From the NCBI GenBank assembly GCA_025529335.1, contig JAMYHX010000619.1:1-20905 (forward strand): 20,905 nucleotides of DNA, in the 5' to 3' direction. Position numbers and translations under genes: made by a program. A model generated the notes under the pieces. It was not told the DNA's origin and did not search any database. It saw only the letters and a program-made list of their open reading frames with translations. Below are positions 9,891-20,157 of this stretch, piece after piece. How positions within the stretch are numbered: the first letter of the stretch is position 1; every line of letters starts with the position of its first letter. This DNA comes from Rhizopus sp. PT2906. Its lineage: Eukaryota; Mucoromycota; Mucoromycetes; Mucorales; Rhizopodaceae.

Positions 9891-9895
9891 ATTGG
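9891..9895 (-). promoter_or_regulatory. CCAAT box of the BIM1-like gene
   Basis: ATTGG on the + strand reads CCAAT on the - strand, 104-108 bp upstream of the start codon. This is a usual distance for a CCAAT element bound by the HAP/NF-Y complex in fungi. The flanks (AGCCAATCA on the - strand) fit the extended consensus well. Confidence 0.45.
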
Positions 9896-10034
9896 CTTTA
9901 CCCTTTTGAGTGTAACCTCCCCAAAAGAAAAACGCTTATTACTTGACCCTTGATTTAAGTTACAAGCTCACAAAAAGGTTATCTTCATTTGAGTAAAGTA
10001 ACCTCATTTGATAGAACAACTTGGGAGACAAGCG

Positions 10035-10042
10035 TTTGCTCA
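10035..10042 (+). promoter_or_regulatory. TTTGCTCA element, Mac1/Cuf1 copper-response type
   Basis: The exact octamer TTTGCTCA matches the yeast Mac1 copper-response element and the related low-copper element of Cuf1. It lies about 250 bp upstream of the BIM1-like start codon, in opposite orientation to the gene. Only one copy was seen; Mac1 targets in yeast usually carry two. The match to this gene's expected regulation makes it more credible than the octamer alone. Confidence 0.45.
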
Positions 10043-11829
10043 GTTTGTGATGTAAATAATCAATGGCTTGTTTGTCAAAATAGCTACCATGGGCCTAAAA
10101 GATAAGCCTATCTCATTCTCCATGAGAGAAGCGATACAGCAAAGTAAAGCTTCAGAGAGTATAAAAAACTAAAACCAAGTATCATAGAAAGTAACCGTAT
10201 CAAATCGGCTCAATAAACTTTTAAACAAAAAGCCGTAGTCTACAAAAGTTGAAGACACACAACTCGACGAATCTATATAAAAAATGTATTTCAAAAGCAT
10301 CTTATGATATTATACTACACATATACTTTTGATGCACGGTAAAACTGATAAAGATACTTAGGTCAATTTCATAAAGTTGTTTATTTCAAAAACTACTTTT
10401 AAACGAAAAAGAGACCGATCCTTCAAGCACTGTATCATGCTATTAATCAGTCTTATTCTTTTGGGACATCATCATCTCCCCTAGAAGACTTTCCGATATA
10501 GCCGACGATGGTGCAGCTTTCTTTTGGTGAATATTACGCGCACAAGTAAATCCAGGAGAAGACTATATCTAGTCACTGCCTCTGATATGGTCCAACAAAA
10601 CTTTTCAAGAAGAACGACCAGCTCTATCAACAAGGAGTGAAGATTATGCACGTGTGACATCACAGGTAGTGCCCATAGCATTAACCTCCATACTTTACAA
10701 AATGTTCCTTTTTTTTCTCTTCTTTATTTCCCAACGATTTCTGGTTTAAGTGAAGTTTCAAACATGTAGTACATTGAAGTATGTATGAACACTGCAACTT
10801 AGCATTGTATGCTAGAAGGATATATATCATCTCTCATAATCGACTTTGTTGCTGACCTTAGACCGTAACAGGAATTGTTCACTTGCCTTTTAGACGTAGC
10901 CTAGTAATCTGTCTGTCGAAATTCTAAGGCGTGTTGCTGGGAATCTGCCCGCTTCACACAGTTTTTTTTTGGGGATCTGATGGCTTCTTATCTTCTCGTG
11001 GCTGATTCTGTTAACCAAATTTGTAATAGCTTTGAGAGCTAAAGGAAGCATTTGTTATTTGATTGCCAAATAATGAAACCATACTTCCCCATCATCGATA
11101 AACAATTTTCTTCCTCCTTAATCGAGCTTTTCCAAGTCGGAAGGATCTGATTGTATCAGTCTGGGTAGCTCGCCGTTTCTCCTTGTAAGAGGAGGAAGTA
11201 GTTCACTTATTTTCCATCTTTACACACATTTTTTAAAGCTTATCTAGCTTGCCTCAATTCTGATAGTATTACTTATAACACTTGAAGAAGTAGATAGCTT
11301 ACTCTCGCAAGAGAGAAGCTTGATATTTTTACTTTGGAAACGTTACCCTCCTTGTGATTGTTATATGGATACACTTTTATATTTTTAAATCTCTGCGGTA
11401 ACCAGCGGCATAACTAACAATTCACTAGCACCCTTCAGCAGTTTACCTTTACCAGGAGTAGACCTCCTTAGTCTCCTAAATGATGAATGAAAACTACAAA
11501 GTGTAAGCCCATTTGGCACAGCTGCTTGACCGTAAGAACGAACTTCAGAATAACAAAACTAAGAAGGAAAAATGGGTTGTTATCACTGTAATACAGTGCT
11601 TCTATAAAGTTAGGCAAAGTCCACTTTACTTCTCTTCCATATGTGTGTTTTCCAAATAGGTTAGCGTTGTATAATCAAAGGAAACCCAACAAAGAAAATA
11701 CAAACACACTTTCTAAAAATATTATCATAAACATATTATGAATAAAGTTGTCTTAAACACATAAAATATCACGTTCACTTATTTATCAAATCAGGTTCTA
11801 CGCCAGTAATTAGTAGAACGCGACTAAAT
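10043..11829. other. Gene-free region with possible decayed coding fragments
   Basis: No intact gene was found. The - strand at 10481-10681 is open for 66 codons without a recognised domain. A + strand frame at about 11480-11600 (HLAQLLDRKNELQNNKTKKE after a stop) looks protein-like and could be part of the first ORF of the LINE that follows, but this is weak. The 10346-10392 interval shares three short words with DNA near 19.13-19.36 kb (see findings). Confidence 0.35.
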
Positions 11830-13770
11830 TATTGTTGCTCATCAAGTCGAAATTGCTAATCTCAAAACTCAACTAGCGCGCAACAATAAACACCAATATC
11901 GGCTACGCAGGCTACCTTGTCCGATGAGTCCGCCTAGACCACCAGCGCCTTCACATCTAAATTTAATTGGGTCCATTCCTCAGAGGTCTAACCTCTTCGA
12001 CTAGTACCTTCGCACGACCACAGATCCTCCTTGGCGCACCGCCAATAAGCAGCTGGAAGGTTATTTGCTTCTCCCTCTGATAACCAGGGGTTAGCATATT
12101 TACCTTCCTATATACGTAGGAACCCGTCCCCCTCTGAAGCAAGTAAGGTCCCGGTTTTGTAAAATGAGAATAAGTAATAACTGAGTCCTAGACATCTACT
12201 AACCTCTTCCTACTAGAGATGTTATTGGCACGCTTATTCACCTTGATTATATTGAGCAACTTAATGCTTGTCATATAACCTTCCTCGGAGATTTACCATA
12301 CATTCTATGGTAATCGCCTCTTTAATGAATGGATCAACAACAATAATACATCATAATAGGAGCAATAATTGACGTACGGCCAGCCAACTCTACTTCAAAT
12401 ACCTAATATAACTGAGTGGTTTATGCCAACTACGCCCAATTCTTATATGACCATATGCAATAAGCTCTCATTAGGCTCAGATCACAAACTAATTCATTTT
12501 AGCTTTCGCCCATCAGCGTTATGACAAAATATGTTCAGATATTTTCTGAACTCATCCATCCTACTTCCAGAAAGTTACTCTGCATCCGTCAAGTCACCAC
12601 CAACACAGATGAAGACCATCAGCAATACCAACAGTGACATGAGCGTTGTCATACACAACATCTGATTCCAGCATTGGTCTCTGGTCTCTAAACATCAAAC
12701 TATCACAGCGACAATGAATTCTGGACAGACGAGATTATCAAAGCAGTGGATCATCGCGAGTGTTGTTACCGCAAGTGGAGAAGAGCTACAGGCGCCCCCA
12801 AAAAATGCAATGATGGCTCGATTACCAACGAACCTGAGCCCATATAAAACGACTGGTATACCTACGACGACGATCCATATGACGTGCATTCTGTTACCAT
12901 GTAGAGATAGTACATTACGCGAGAATAACAGCCACCATAAAGAAGATCCTCTCTGACCACATCACCTACCCATTATACTCACACCTCAATAGTCCATAAG
13001 TTATCGTTGGTTCCATGGCTACCCAACTACAACCAGCCTTTTCTGGATCATTCCTACCAAACATCCGGCATTGATACGGACGACAGCCTATTATCAGAAG
13101 TGTCCATCGATCTCACTCTCTTTCACACCTTGGCGCAGTTCTTCAATCTATGCTGGAAATGGAATACCATCTCCAACACCTGGTGTACTGTGCATATAGT
13201 TCTCGTATTTAAAAAAAAGTGATCCATCTCTATCATCTAGCTATAAACCAACCAGCTTCACATATGTCTTTCGTAAAACTGTTGGAAAAGTGTTGTCAGC
13301 CCCTACTTGTTATTCTATTCTCCAATCCCTAGCATCTCCCAAGGAGGTACCTGTGCTAGCTAGTAGTGCTATGTATTAGGCGCTATTTCTCGCCCAACTG
13401 CGCTTCGAGACACCCTTTTCTCTTTATGAAACATCAATGCCCAAGGACACTCATTTCTTCTACATTGGCACTCTATTCAAAGTTAGAGCAACTGACACAA
13501 AGCTTCTGGATCATCAACATTCTACCAAGAACTCCAGCCTCCACAAAATTCCTTTTTATTATCAGCAGTAACTCAACAAGCCTTTCCCGACTGCTATCAC
13601 TATGTATCTATCAGTAGCCCGTATGCCCACAATTAGAATATGGATTGACCATCGCCAATTTCAACACCGAGATACTGGAGAATCCCAAGGCAAATGTTTC
13701 CGTTGAATAATTGGAGTGTAGATCCTCAACAACAACCATGCAACGTATGGCCAAGACACCATCACTTTGT
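11830..13770 (+). pseudogene. Decayed LINE (non-LTR) retrotransposon, endonuclease plus reverse transcriptase
   Basis: Fragments of one LINE polyprotein lie in the right order across shifted frames with many stops. The endonuclease remnant includes ITFLGD (12275-12292; intact elements have LGDFN) and GSDHKLIHFSFR (12474-12509), the terminal SDH motif of AP-type endonucleases. The linker follows at 12710-12846 (FWTDEIIKAVDHRECCYRKW). The reverse transcriptase start is at about 13144-13300: VLVFKKK, a frameshift in an A8 tract, then DPSLSSSYKPTSFTYVFRKT, matching the usual KKGDP..NYRPISLT motif. Near 13620-13690, PQLEYGLTIANFN matches the RPQLEYGLAI segment of fungal LINEs. The catalytic FADD box was not found. 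The GC content is higher than in the flanks. The element is dead. The boundaries are approximate, and the upstream part from 11830 to 12240 is the least certain. Confidence 0.75.
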
Positions 13771-13859
13771 GTGTATGTGTGTAAAATGGGAACTTATTTA
13801 TTTATCTTAACTACACGTCGAGGAGTGGTGTGACTATATTATTGTAGAATTTAAACAAA

Positions 13860-14290
13860 AAGTAGCTAGAATATAGAAAAGCAAAGAGGAAGAAAGATAA
13901 ATATAGTTGTTTGAGCAATAGATGCTCGCTTAAGAGTATGAATACATGTGAGCCAATTTTTAATAAAGGAAAGGAAAGGAATGCTTTGAATAGCTGATTG
14001 CCGATGAGAGGGACATAAAAGCCATAAGTTAGTTAATACAAGAATGAACATAGCTTGAATTTGTGAAGGAGGGAAGAGACAAGGTGCTTTTAGAGCGTGT
14101 AGCATAGTGAATATATGTGTAGGGTACAGGTTATGTCAGTATAATAGTATTAAGAATAGATTGCCATATCGGGCGTTGGTGGAACAAAGATCCAGAAAAT
14201 GGTTATTCGCTTGACACAGTCGGCATTGAGGGGAAGGGGAGACGTTAATTTGATGTCAATAAATCATTTTAGGCAATCTAGAGCTAAATA
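13860..14290 (-). pseudogene. 3' end of a second LINE relic, opposite orientation
   Basis: Read on the - strand, QCRLCQANNHFLDLC at about 14240-14190 resembles the C..C...HF...C knuckle near the C-terminus of LINE polyproteins. It is followed, after stops, by a 79-codon open stretch (14105-13866) with a Leu/Ile/Trp-rich sequence typical of the tail after that knuckle (LVLTNLWLL...IPFLSFIKNW). Only the 3' end is recognisable; the reverse transcriptase part was not found upstream (14.3-15.3 kb). It abuts the + strand LINE tail to tail. Confidence 0.5.
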
Positions 14291-15352
14291 TCCTATAACA
14301 AACTGCTCATGCTTGTAGGAGAATATCCACTTTTCAGAACATCTTGAGACGAGACACGCAGTGATGAATATTATCGTATTTCTACGTTTATATCAAAGAA
14401 GTTTATATTGTTTGGCGTAATATAATTAATGTATATTTCATACACAAGCCAAAGTCATCTCAAATATTAACATAATGTTTAGTATTAAGCCCACAACGCT
14501 GACACATGGTATCTGCAGTCTTTCGTATTTGATGATATAATTTGCAAGATGTAATTGGCTAACAACATTTATTCTTGTATATCAAGGTCAATCTCTTCTT
14601 TTCCATAAATCTTTTCTTTGTTCATAAATTATTACAAAGAACCTTATTTCATCTTGCTGTATTCCTATGTTTCTGGGGGTAAAGCCATTTATTCGGCAAT
14701 ATCGCATCGTCGTTCAAAACTCACGATATGACGGATGATACAATAAATTCATATCAACATATAGCCGCAATCTGGTAATTATGTCATGAAAAAAAAACCA
14801 ATGAAAGATCACTCATGTCATCGCGTTAAACATGAATTATAATATAGCACAAATGATTCTTATGAGGATGTCCTTCTGGTGAGTGATGCGACGAAAGCCA
14901 TCAAGATGTACAACGAAGTCATCCTAAACATTACGTCGGCTGAATCAAGAGGCAAAAAAAAAATTGATCTATTGATAAGATATAAATCATTATGAGATGT
15001 TGAACTTTGTTAAAACGAACTCAAAGCACCTCGTCCTACGCCATTAGTTGCATTACAGCAGCAGTGCAAAATTTGCGAACCAATGCAGCAATTTTTAACA
15101 ACATTTGAGCTTTAAGCCCACGAAAAACATTTACACACATAGTAGCCATGGATTGACTTGGTTCCATAGTGAGGCATTGGTTGTAGTTTGTAGCTACTGT
15201 TGTTAGTAATTGTGTAATGTATAAGAATAAAAGCAAAGAAGTGATGCGTCCCTGTTTATCCTTTCATTACTTTGGACCTTCTATTTTGCTATTCATAGGA
15301 AATTTTGAGGAGCCAACACTATATGCACCAGAAATAGGCTAATTATCCAAAT
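14291..15352. other. Region of unidentified decayed coding-like fragments
   Basis: No intact gene. Three pieces look protein-like but match no family I can name. The - strand near 14550-14470 reads KTADTMCQRCGLNTKHY, a CxxC pattern. The + strand at about 14860-14955 reads EDVLLVSDATKAIKMYNEVI. The + strand at about 15017-15110 reads NELKAPRPTPLVALQQQCKI. They may be remnants of one or more transposons. The open frame on the - strand at 15036-15236 overlaps the last of these and is probably its shadow. Confidence 0.35.
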
Positions 15353-15556
15353 ACTAATTTATTATAAATGGATCTTTGTTGATCTAACTGACAACATAAA
15401 ATTAGAATAAAGAAATTTCATTTTTTATATCTTTCTTCTTGAAAAAAAAAAATACAGACCAAGATGGTAAAAAGCTTTGTTGGATAACGTCATAGATAGT
15501 ATCTGGAGGTAGCGCCCATGGTATTAGTCTAACTTCTGGTGCATGTAGTGCTTCTC
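15353..15556 (+). repeat. Diverged dispersed repeat, copy A
   Basis: This stretch aligns with copy B (15871-16166) in the same orientation. Shared blocks include TTTGTTGATxTxACT, AATAAAGAAAT, ATTTTTTATxTCTTTCTT, TTTTGTTG.....TCATAGATAGT and GCATGTAG. Copy A is shorter, with gaps. The repeat has no clear coding capacity. Confidence 0.6.
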
Positions 15557-15755
15557 AATTTTGCATTGTGGATCTAAAGCTGCTGCTGCTTTAACGAAAC
15601 GACCAGATTTCGATTATCTTTGTGAATTTGTTAATATTGATCAAGAATTCGCCACAACGCCACATCATAACCACTATTTCACACCAGTTCAAAATCGCAC
15701 AAAAACGACACGACTTAATCCTAAGGGTTAAACTTCTTTCTTTTAGGGAAATATT

Positions 15756-15815
15756 ACATGCACGAAAAAAAAATCACGACAAAGTGGTCAATATTACGAG
15801 GCGCTACCTGTGGCA
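15756..15815 (-). repeat. Inverted partial copy of the same repeat
   Basis: The + strand ACATGCACGAAAAA....TCACGA.AAAG.GG matches the reverse complement of the end of copy B (about 16105-16157). Identity is clear for roughly 50 bp by eye. It lies between copies A and B, so this piece and the end of B form inverted arms about 290 bp apart. Confidence 0.5.
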
Positions 15816-15870
15816 TCATTTTATAACTTTACACCGCCAAAGTCTCTATCTAACCTAAGGCTGACTGGTG

Positions 15871-16166
15871 GGATATTTATTAATATAAAGTACACTTGGA
15901 TGGAGTTTAATTCTTTGTTGATATGACTAACATCAGAAAATTGGAATAAAGAAATAAATAACAGCATTTTTTATCTCTTTCTTTTTGAAAAGAAATAATC
16001 CAATTTGGAAACTTTGTAAATTCAAAAGATGGCGATTTTCGAGTAAGCCTAGCGTGGCGCCGCGTAATTAAAAGTTTTGTTGACGACATCATAGATAGTG
16101 GATAAAGGCAGTGCTCGTAGAATTAGCCGCTTTTTCGTGAATTTTTTCGTGCATGTAGCGCCTACC
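15871..16166 (+). repeat. Diverged dispersed repeat, copy B
   Basis: The longer copy of the family. It has extra sequence relative to copy A between the AATAAAGAAAT block and the TCATAGATAGT block. It ends TTTTTTCGTGCATGTAGCGCC; copy A ends at the matching GCATGTAGTGC. Confidence 0.6.
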
Positions 16167-19092
16167 TTCTTCTATACCACTGGAAAAGAAAAAAAAAACA
16201 ATAGTAATAGTTTTTTATAACCTCCTTGTGGAAGCACTCGCAAAAACGTCAGGCAGAATAAGAAACAAACTATTTTAATTCACTTAAATAAAGCTATCAT
16301 ACGCCTAAGTAGTTATTGATATTAGCACTTCTTTTTCCAGGAAACTATTTCGCTTAATTTTACTCTTGTAATCAAAAAATATTGAATGCATAAAATGCGC
16401 TTTTTCGTTTGCTCCATTTATATGTCAATCTGTTTCATAAGCTGAGGGTTATTTGTTTTAGCAACTTGCTGATATTTGTGCTGTTGTATTTGACTTATAA
16501 AAAGACTTTACAAAATGAGACAAAAATAGCTCTTTATTCGAATAAAATCGAGAAAGGGAAAAGGTGTATTCCATTGAAAAACTCTTCTTAAACTATTTCT
16601 TGTTACACTTTCATTTATTTAGAAATGCGATAAATACGACATACACTAACTTCATATGTTTATATAAGAAAAAAAGTTTTTGGTATACAAAAACAGTAAC
16701 TAATCGTAATGTGTGATAACAATATTGTAATTCCTCTCGCATATTAGGATCTGTATTATTTTTGGGTAGAATTTTATAAGTCTATTGCAATTAAGCAAGG
16801 ATTTGAGAATAAGATTGATAATAGCTTTGTATTTATAAGTTATCATCAAATTTTTTACTAGTGCAATTAATAAGTTTGTTAGAATAGTTTTATAACATAA
16901 AAATAAAGAATTAGACCGGAAACCTTTTATAACAATAAACGTAGAACTCATTTATTGGAAAATAAAAGAAATGTATATATAAAAAGATTGCTTCTGTTAA
17001 TTGTTATTGTAAAGAACATCAAGGGTACAAGACAATATATATAACATATATGTATATTCATGAAGCGAAAACCTCAGATAAATATCATGTCCAGCAACCA
17101 CATTGCTGTTTCATAGATTATAGGTGAAGCTGTTGATAAAAGATTATATTTTACCTAAGTCTTTGAAAGGATGATTCTTGAGACAACCATACCATGTGAA
17201 TATCATTTGAACGATATTTTCATTTTGGTCTCATGCTAACAACCTCGTTAGGTATGTCACAATTCTGTTTGTCGTACTTGACCATGACTAATATTAATCT
17301 TTACCTGTGAAATTACATTTGACTTTATTACATGTACCTTAATTAGTACTCCGACCTCTTTTAAAATATCCTAATTTCTTTTTGCTATGAGCTCCTTCTC
17401 TCACTTCTAATAAAAGGATAAAACAGAGATTTATCACTTCTTTGCTTTTATTCTACAAATTTACATGAGTACTAAAAACAACAACCAATACCTCACTGCT
17501 GTAACGCCAATACACATTGCTGATCCTCTTTGTCTGATGACCTAAGTTTTAGTTTTATTCTTTTATTGTATATAGCTGGCCCCTTCTTTTCCAATGGTGA
17601 TATTTGGTTTAAAAACTTATTTCAACAAGTATAAAAGAATAGTATCTTTACGGATTTACAATAATTCATTCAATAAAACCATCTACAATTTAGATTGCAA
17701 CCTTTTTATTAAGTTATCAAATCAAACGGATTCAGAATCCATTTTTTCTTATTCTTTTTACTTTGTGTAGCTAAGTCTTATCAACTTTAAATAGCTTGAT
17801 GATTACGCTATGAGTCCTTTAATAAGTTTAAATTCTTTTTTCTTTAACGTTTTTGCTACTGACCTTAAGTATCACTAAGGCTTCAACAGGCAAACTTATA
17901 TTTTCATTACTTATTATAATACATTTAAGTCCAAAGTCTGCACAGTTACTTTTTTTGTAATGATGCTATTTGTGATATCTTGTAACACCGAAAAAGAAAT
18001 GCAGGATTTCAACTGTTAATTCTTTTTTTTTTTTTTTCTCAAATCAAAACTAATTATTGAATAACAGCCTTCTTATTTTATCTTATAAAGCTTAGCATTA
18101 TATTGCACAGGCTGATCTTATATTAAACTCCGTTGGTTACTATAATGCTCAATTTCTGCTTTAAAAAATGTATATATTAAAGCTTTCCTTTACAGGATCA
18201 TATTAACAATAGTGTAGCAAGGAAGAAATATTGACGTTACTCTCGAAGTTATTTTGCTATCTATTTTATTTCAGTAAGTCAATTCCATTTTGACGGCACT
18301 TTTTAAATCGAATTATAAAGTGATTCGATTAGTCAATACAGAAGAAACTCAAATGGGTGTATGTATATGTAAAGAATTAATTTTTTTATATTAGCTGCCT
18401 AATAACGTATAACCAACATCTGAATATATCCATGCTTGTTCGGTTTTTTTTTAAATATATTTGCTTTTTTTTATCTTTTTTTAAAAAAATCGTACAATAA
18501 AAGAACATGCATTTTGGAACATGCCTCCATTTGTACTCCTTTTTGTAGACTATTTCCCTCTTTTTTATCTAGTAACTAGATATGGCGATTACATTAAATT
18601 CCTTTAAAAATCTTGCTTTAAAATAACACACATCTAACGACCTAGCATTTTCACAATACTTAAAGCAACAAAGGTTTATAAATGAGAAGAAAACAAACTA
18701 ATCACATTTTTACCATTTGTACAGTAATTGCAGTTAACGTTTTGTAATAAAATTTCCTTATATCCTGTCTTTATTTTTTTTTTTACTTTTTCTTTTATTT
18801 GTCTAATATACATATTTTGGGGAAAACGAAGTATAACGAAAAAAGTATAAACGACTATTTTACTCATCGACCGTTATTACCAGCTCGTTAGTTTATTGAA
18901 TAAATCATCTTATCTCTCTCTCTTTTTTTTTTATTCTTATATTCATACAGCGTATATATCATTACTTTTGTTATAAAGTTTAATGATTTTATTTTATTTC
19001 ATTTCTGTGAGAATCCTTTAAAAGTTATATTAATTTGCCTTTTAATAAGGCCCAATATTTACTTACATAGTTATACTTCTGCTTAATTACAA
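16167..19092. other. Very AT-rich gene-free tract, T/C-rich on the + strand
   Basis: About 2.9 kb with no recognisable protein or RNA gene. The longest open frames (16409-16591 +, 16700-16951 -, 18676-18867 -) are low-complexity Leu/Ile/Lys/Phe/Asn translations with no domain and no splice partners. T-runs are frequent on the + strand, especially from about 17.4 to 19.0 kb (for example at 18023-18038 and 18924-18935), and C exceeds G by eye. This could be a heterochromatic or centromere-like region, or the untranslated part of a - strand non-coding transcript; nothing proves either. Confidence 0.5.
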
Positions 19093-19143
19093 TATCTTTA
19101 TCAAACTCTTGAGTTGCCTTAAGGCATGAATTTGATAAAGATA
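19093..19143. repeat. Nested inverted repeat
   Basis: Outer arms TATCTTTATCAAA (19093-19105) and TTTGATAAAGATA (19131-19143) are a perfect 13-bp match. The 25-bp loop contains the perfect palindrome GCCTTAAGGC (19116-19125). The DNA could form a cruciform, or an RNA hairpin if transcribed. Strand base skew changes sign at about this point. Confidence 0.85.
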
Positions 19144-19301
19144 CTGAAATTAAGTGCATTTTGGGAGTAAAATTAATGATAGTTTGAAAATAATAGTAAA
19201 CATCACATTTGATTAGAAGTTCAACTTGTAAATTTGTTAAAAGAATGTTTAAAAGAAACTAAAGAAAACGATTCTTTTTTTTTATGATTCGAATTGAAAT
19301 A

Positions 19302-19349
19302 GATGTCGTTTATTTCAAAAAAAAAAAAAGCTATAGGTTATTTATACTA
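19302..19349 (+). repeat. Direct repeat R1, copy 1
   Basis: GATGTCGTTTATTTCAA (19302-19318) recurs exactly at 20008-20024. In both copies TATTTATACTA follows, starting 37 and 31 bp from the repeat start. Confidence 0.7.
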
Positions 19350-19530
19350 GGTCAATGTTGACAAATATACAATTGTAATAATAATTTAAAATAATGATAA
19401 ATGATAGTAAAAAAAAAAAAAAAAATGTAAATGTGAGTTTGTTATGGTTTAGATTTATTATTGATAATTATAAGTTCTCATCGATAAAGTAGCCTTGTAA
19501 TAAGGTATCTAATGATAATTGGTTCGATAT

Positions 19531-19560
19531 GTGACCACCAGATCTTATACGGATCAAATA
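19531..19560 (+). repeat. Hairpin motif H, copy 1
   Basis: GTGACCACCA is followed by GATC...GGATCAAATA. The stem is short here (GATC/GATC), with a 7-nt loop. Confidence 0.7.
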
Positions 19561-19723
19561 GAGATAGCAATAGGTTACAATGAAGTTTAATGTGACTTCA
19601 AAGGACTTTTAGAGATCAATGAGGAGTTACATTGTAATTGCTTGTTTTAGCTTAATGACCTTAATGTGTTTAAAGTTTTCAAGATAGGTTTAAAGTAATA
19701 AATGAATAGAACATGTCGTGTTA

Positions 19724-19760
19724 GTGACCACCAGATCCTGATTATACAGGATCAAATATA
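19724..19760 (+). repeat. Hairpin motif H, copy 2
   Basis: GTGACCACCA is followed by a perfect 7-bp stem, GATCCTG and CAGGATC, around an ATTATA loop, then AAATATA. It starts 193 bp downstream of copy 1. Confidence 0.75.
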
Positions 19761-19861
19761 ATAAGTATGAATTGAAAATTAATGTCACTGTCGCTAGTAA
19801 GGGGGAAATGGGTTGTTAGTAAGATGAAATATGAGTTTTATAAGTAAATTTTGGTATTATA

Positions 19862-19895
19862 GTGACCGCCAAATCTTAATATAAGATCAATATAG
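19862..19895 (+). repeat. Hairpin motif H, copy 3
   Basis: GTGACCGCCA is followed by the stem ATCTTA/TAAGAT around an ATA loop, then CAATATA. It starts 138 bp downstream of copy 2. Relative to copy 2, the stem bases differ on both sides in a way that keeps pairing. Confidence 0.7.
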
Positions 19896-20007
19896 AGAAA
19901 TATAATTCTGAGACTTGTAAAGTAAAGTAAATTAAAATAAAGAATTTGTTAAGCAATAAATGCTTAAGATAAAAGATATATAAGAGGAGTTTTTGTGATC
20001 TTAATTC

Positions 20008-20049
20008 GATGTCGTTTATTTCAAGAATGATTTTGGGATATTTATACTA
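20008..20049 (+). repeat. Direct repeat R1, copy 2
   Basis: Exact 17-bp match to 19302-19318, with TATTTATACTA at 20039-20049. It lies 706 bp from copy 1. Confidence 0.7.
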
Positions 20050-20102
20050 ATTGAAATACTAAATCCGCAATATATAATAATATATAAAAATAATAAATGT
20101 TC

Positions 20103-20157
20103 AAAACTTGCATGATGCATATAGTGTACAAGATACCAAAAAAAAAGGGTATCAATA
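20103..20157 (+). repeat. Direct repeat R2, copy 1
   Basis: AAAACTTGCAT, then GTACAAGATACC, an A-run and GGGTATCAATAT. It aligns over about 55 bp with 20685-20742 with a few substitutions and indels. Confidence 0.7.

Noticed and set aside
16409..16951. Short open frames in the AT-rich tract
   Set aside because: Composition is Leu/Ile/Asn/Lys/Phe typical of translated AT-rich DNA; no conserved motif, no promoter or splice context.
19531..19895. CRISPR-like array from the three hairpin motif copies
   Set aside because: Fungal nuclear DNA, unequal spacing (193 and 138 bp), and repeats that differ in the stem; not a CRISPR.
19302..20024. Pair of LTRs of a retrotransposon
   Set aside because: The direct repeats are only tens of bases long, about 0.7 kb apart, with no internal coding sequence and no TG...CA ends.
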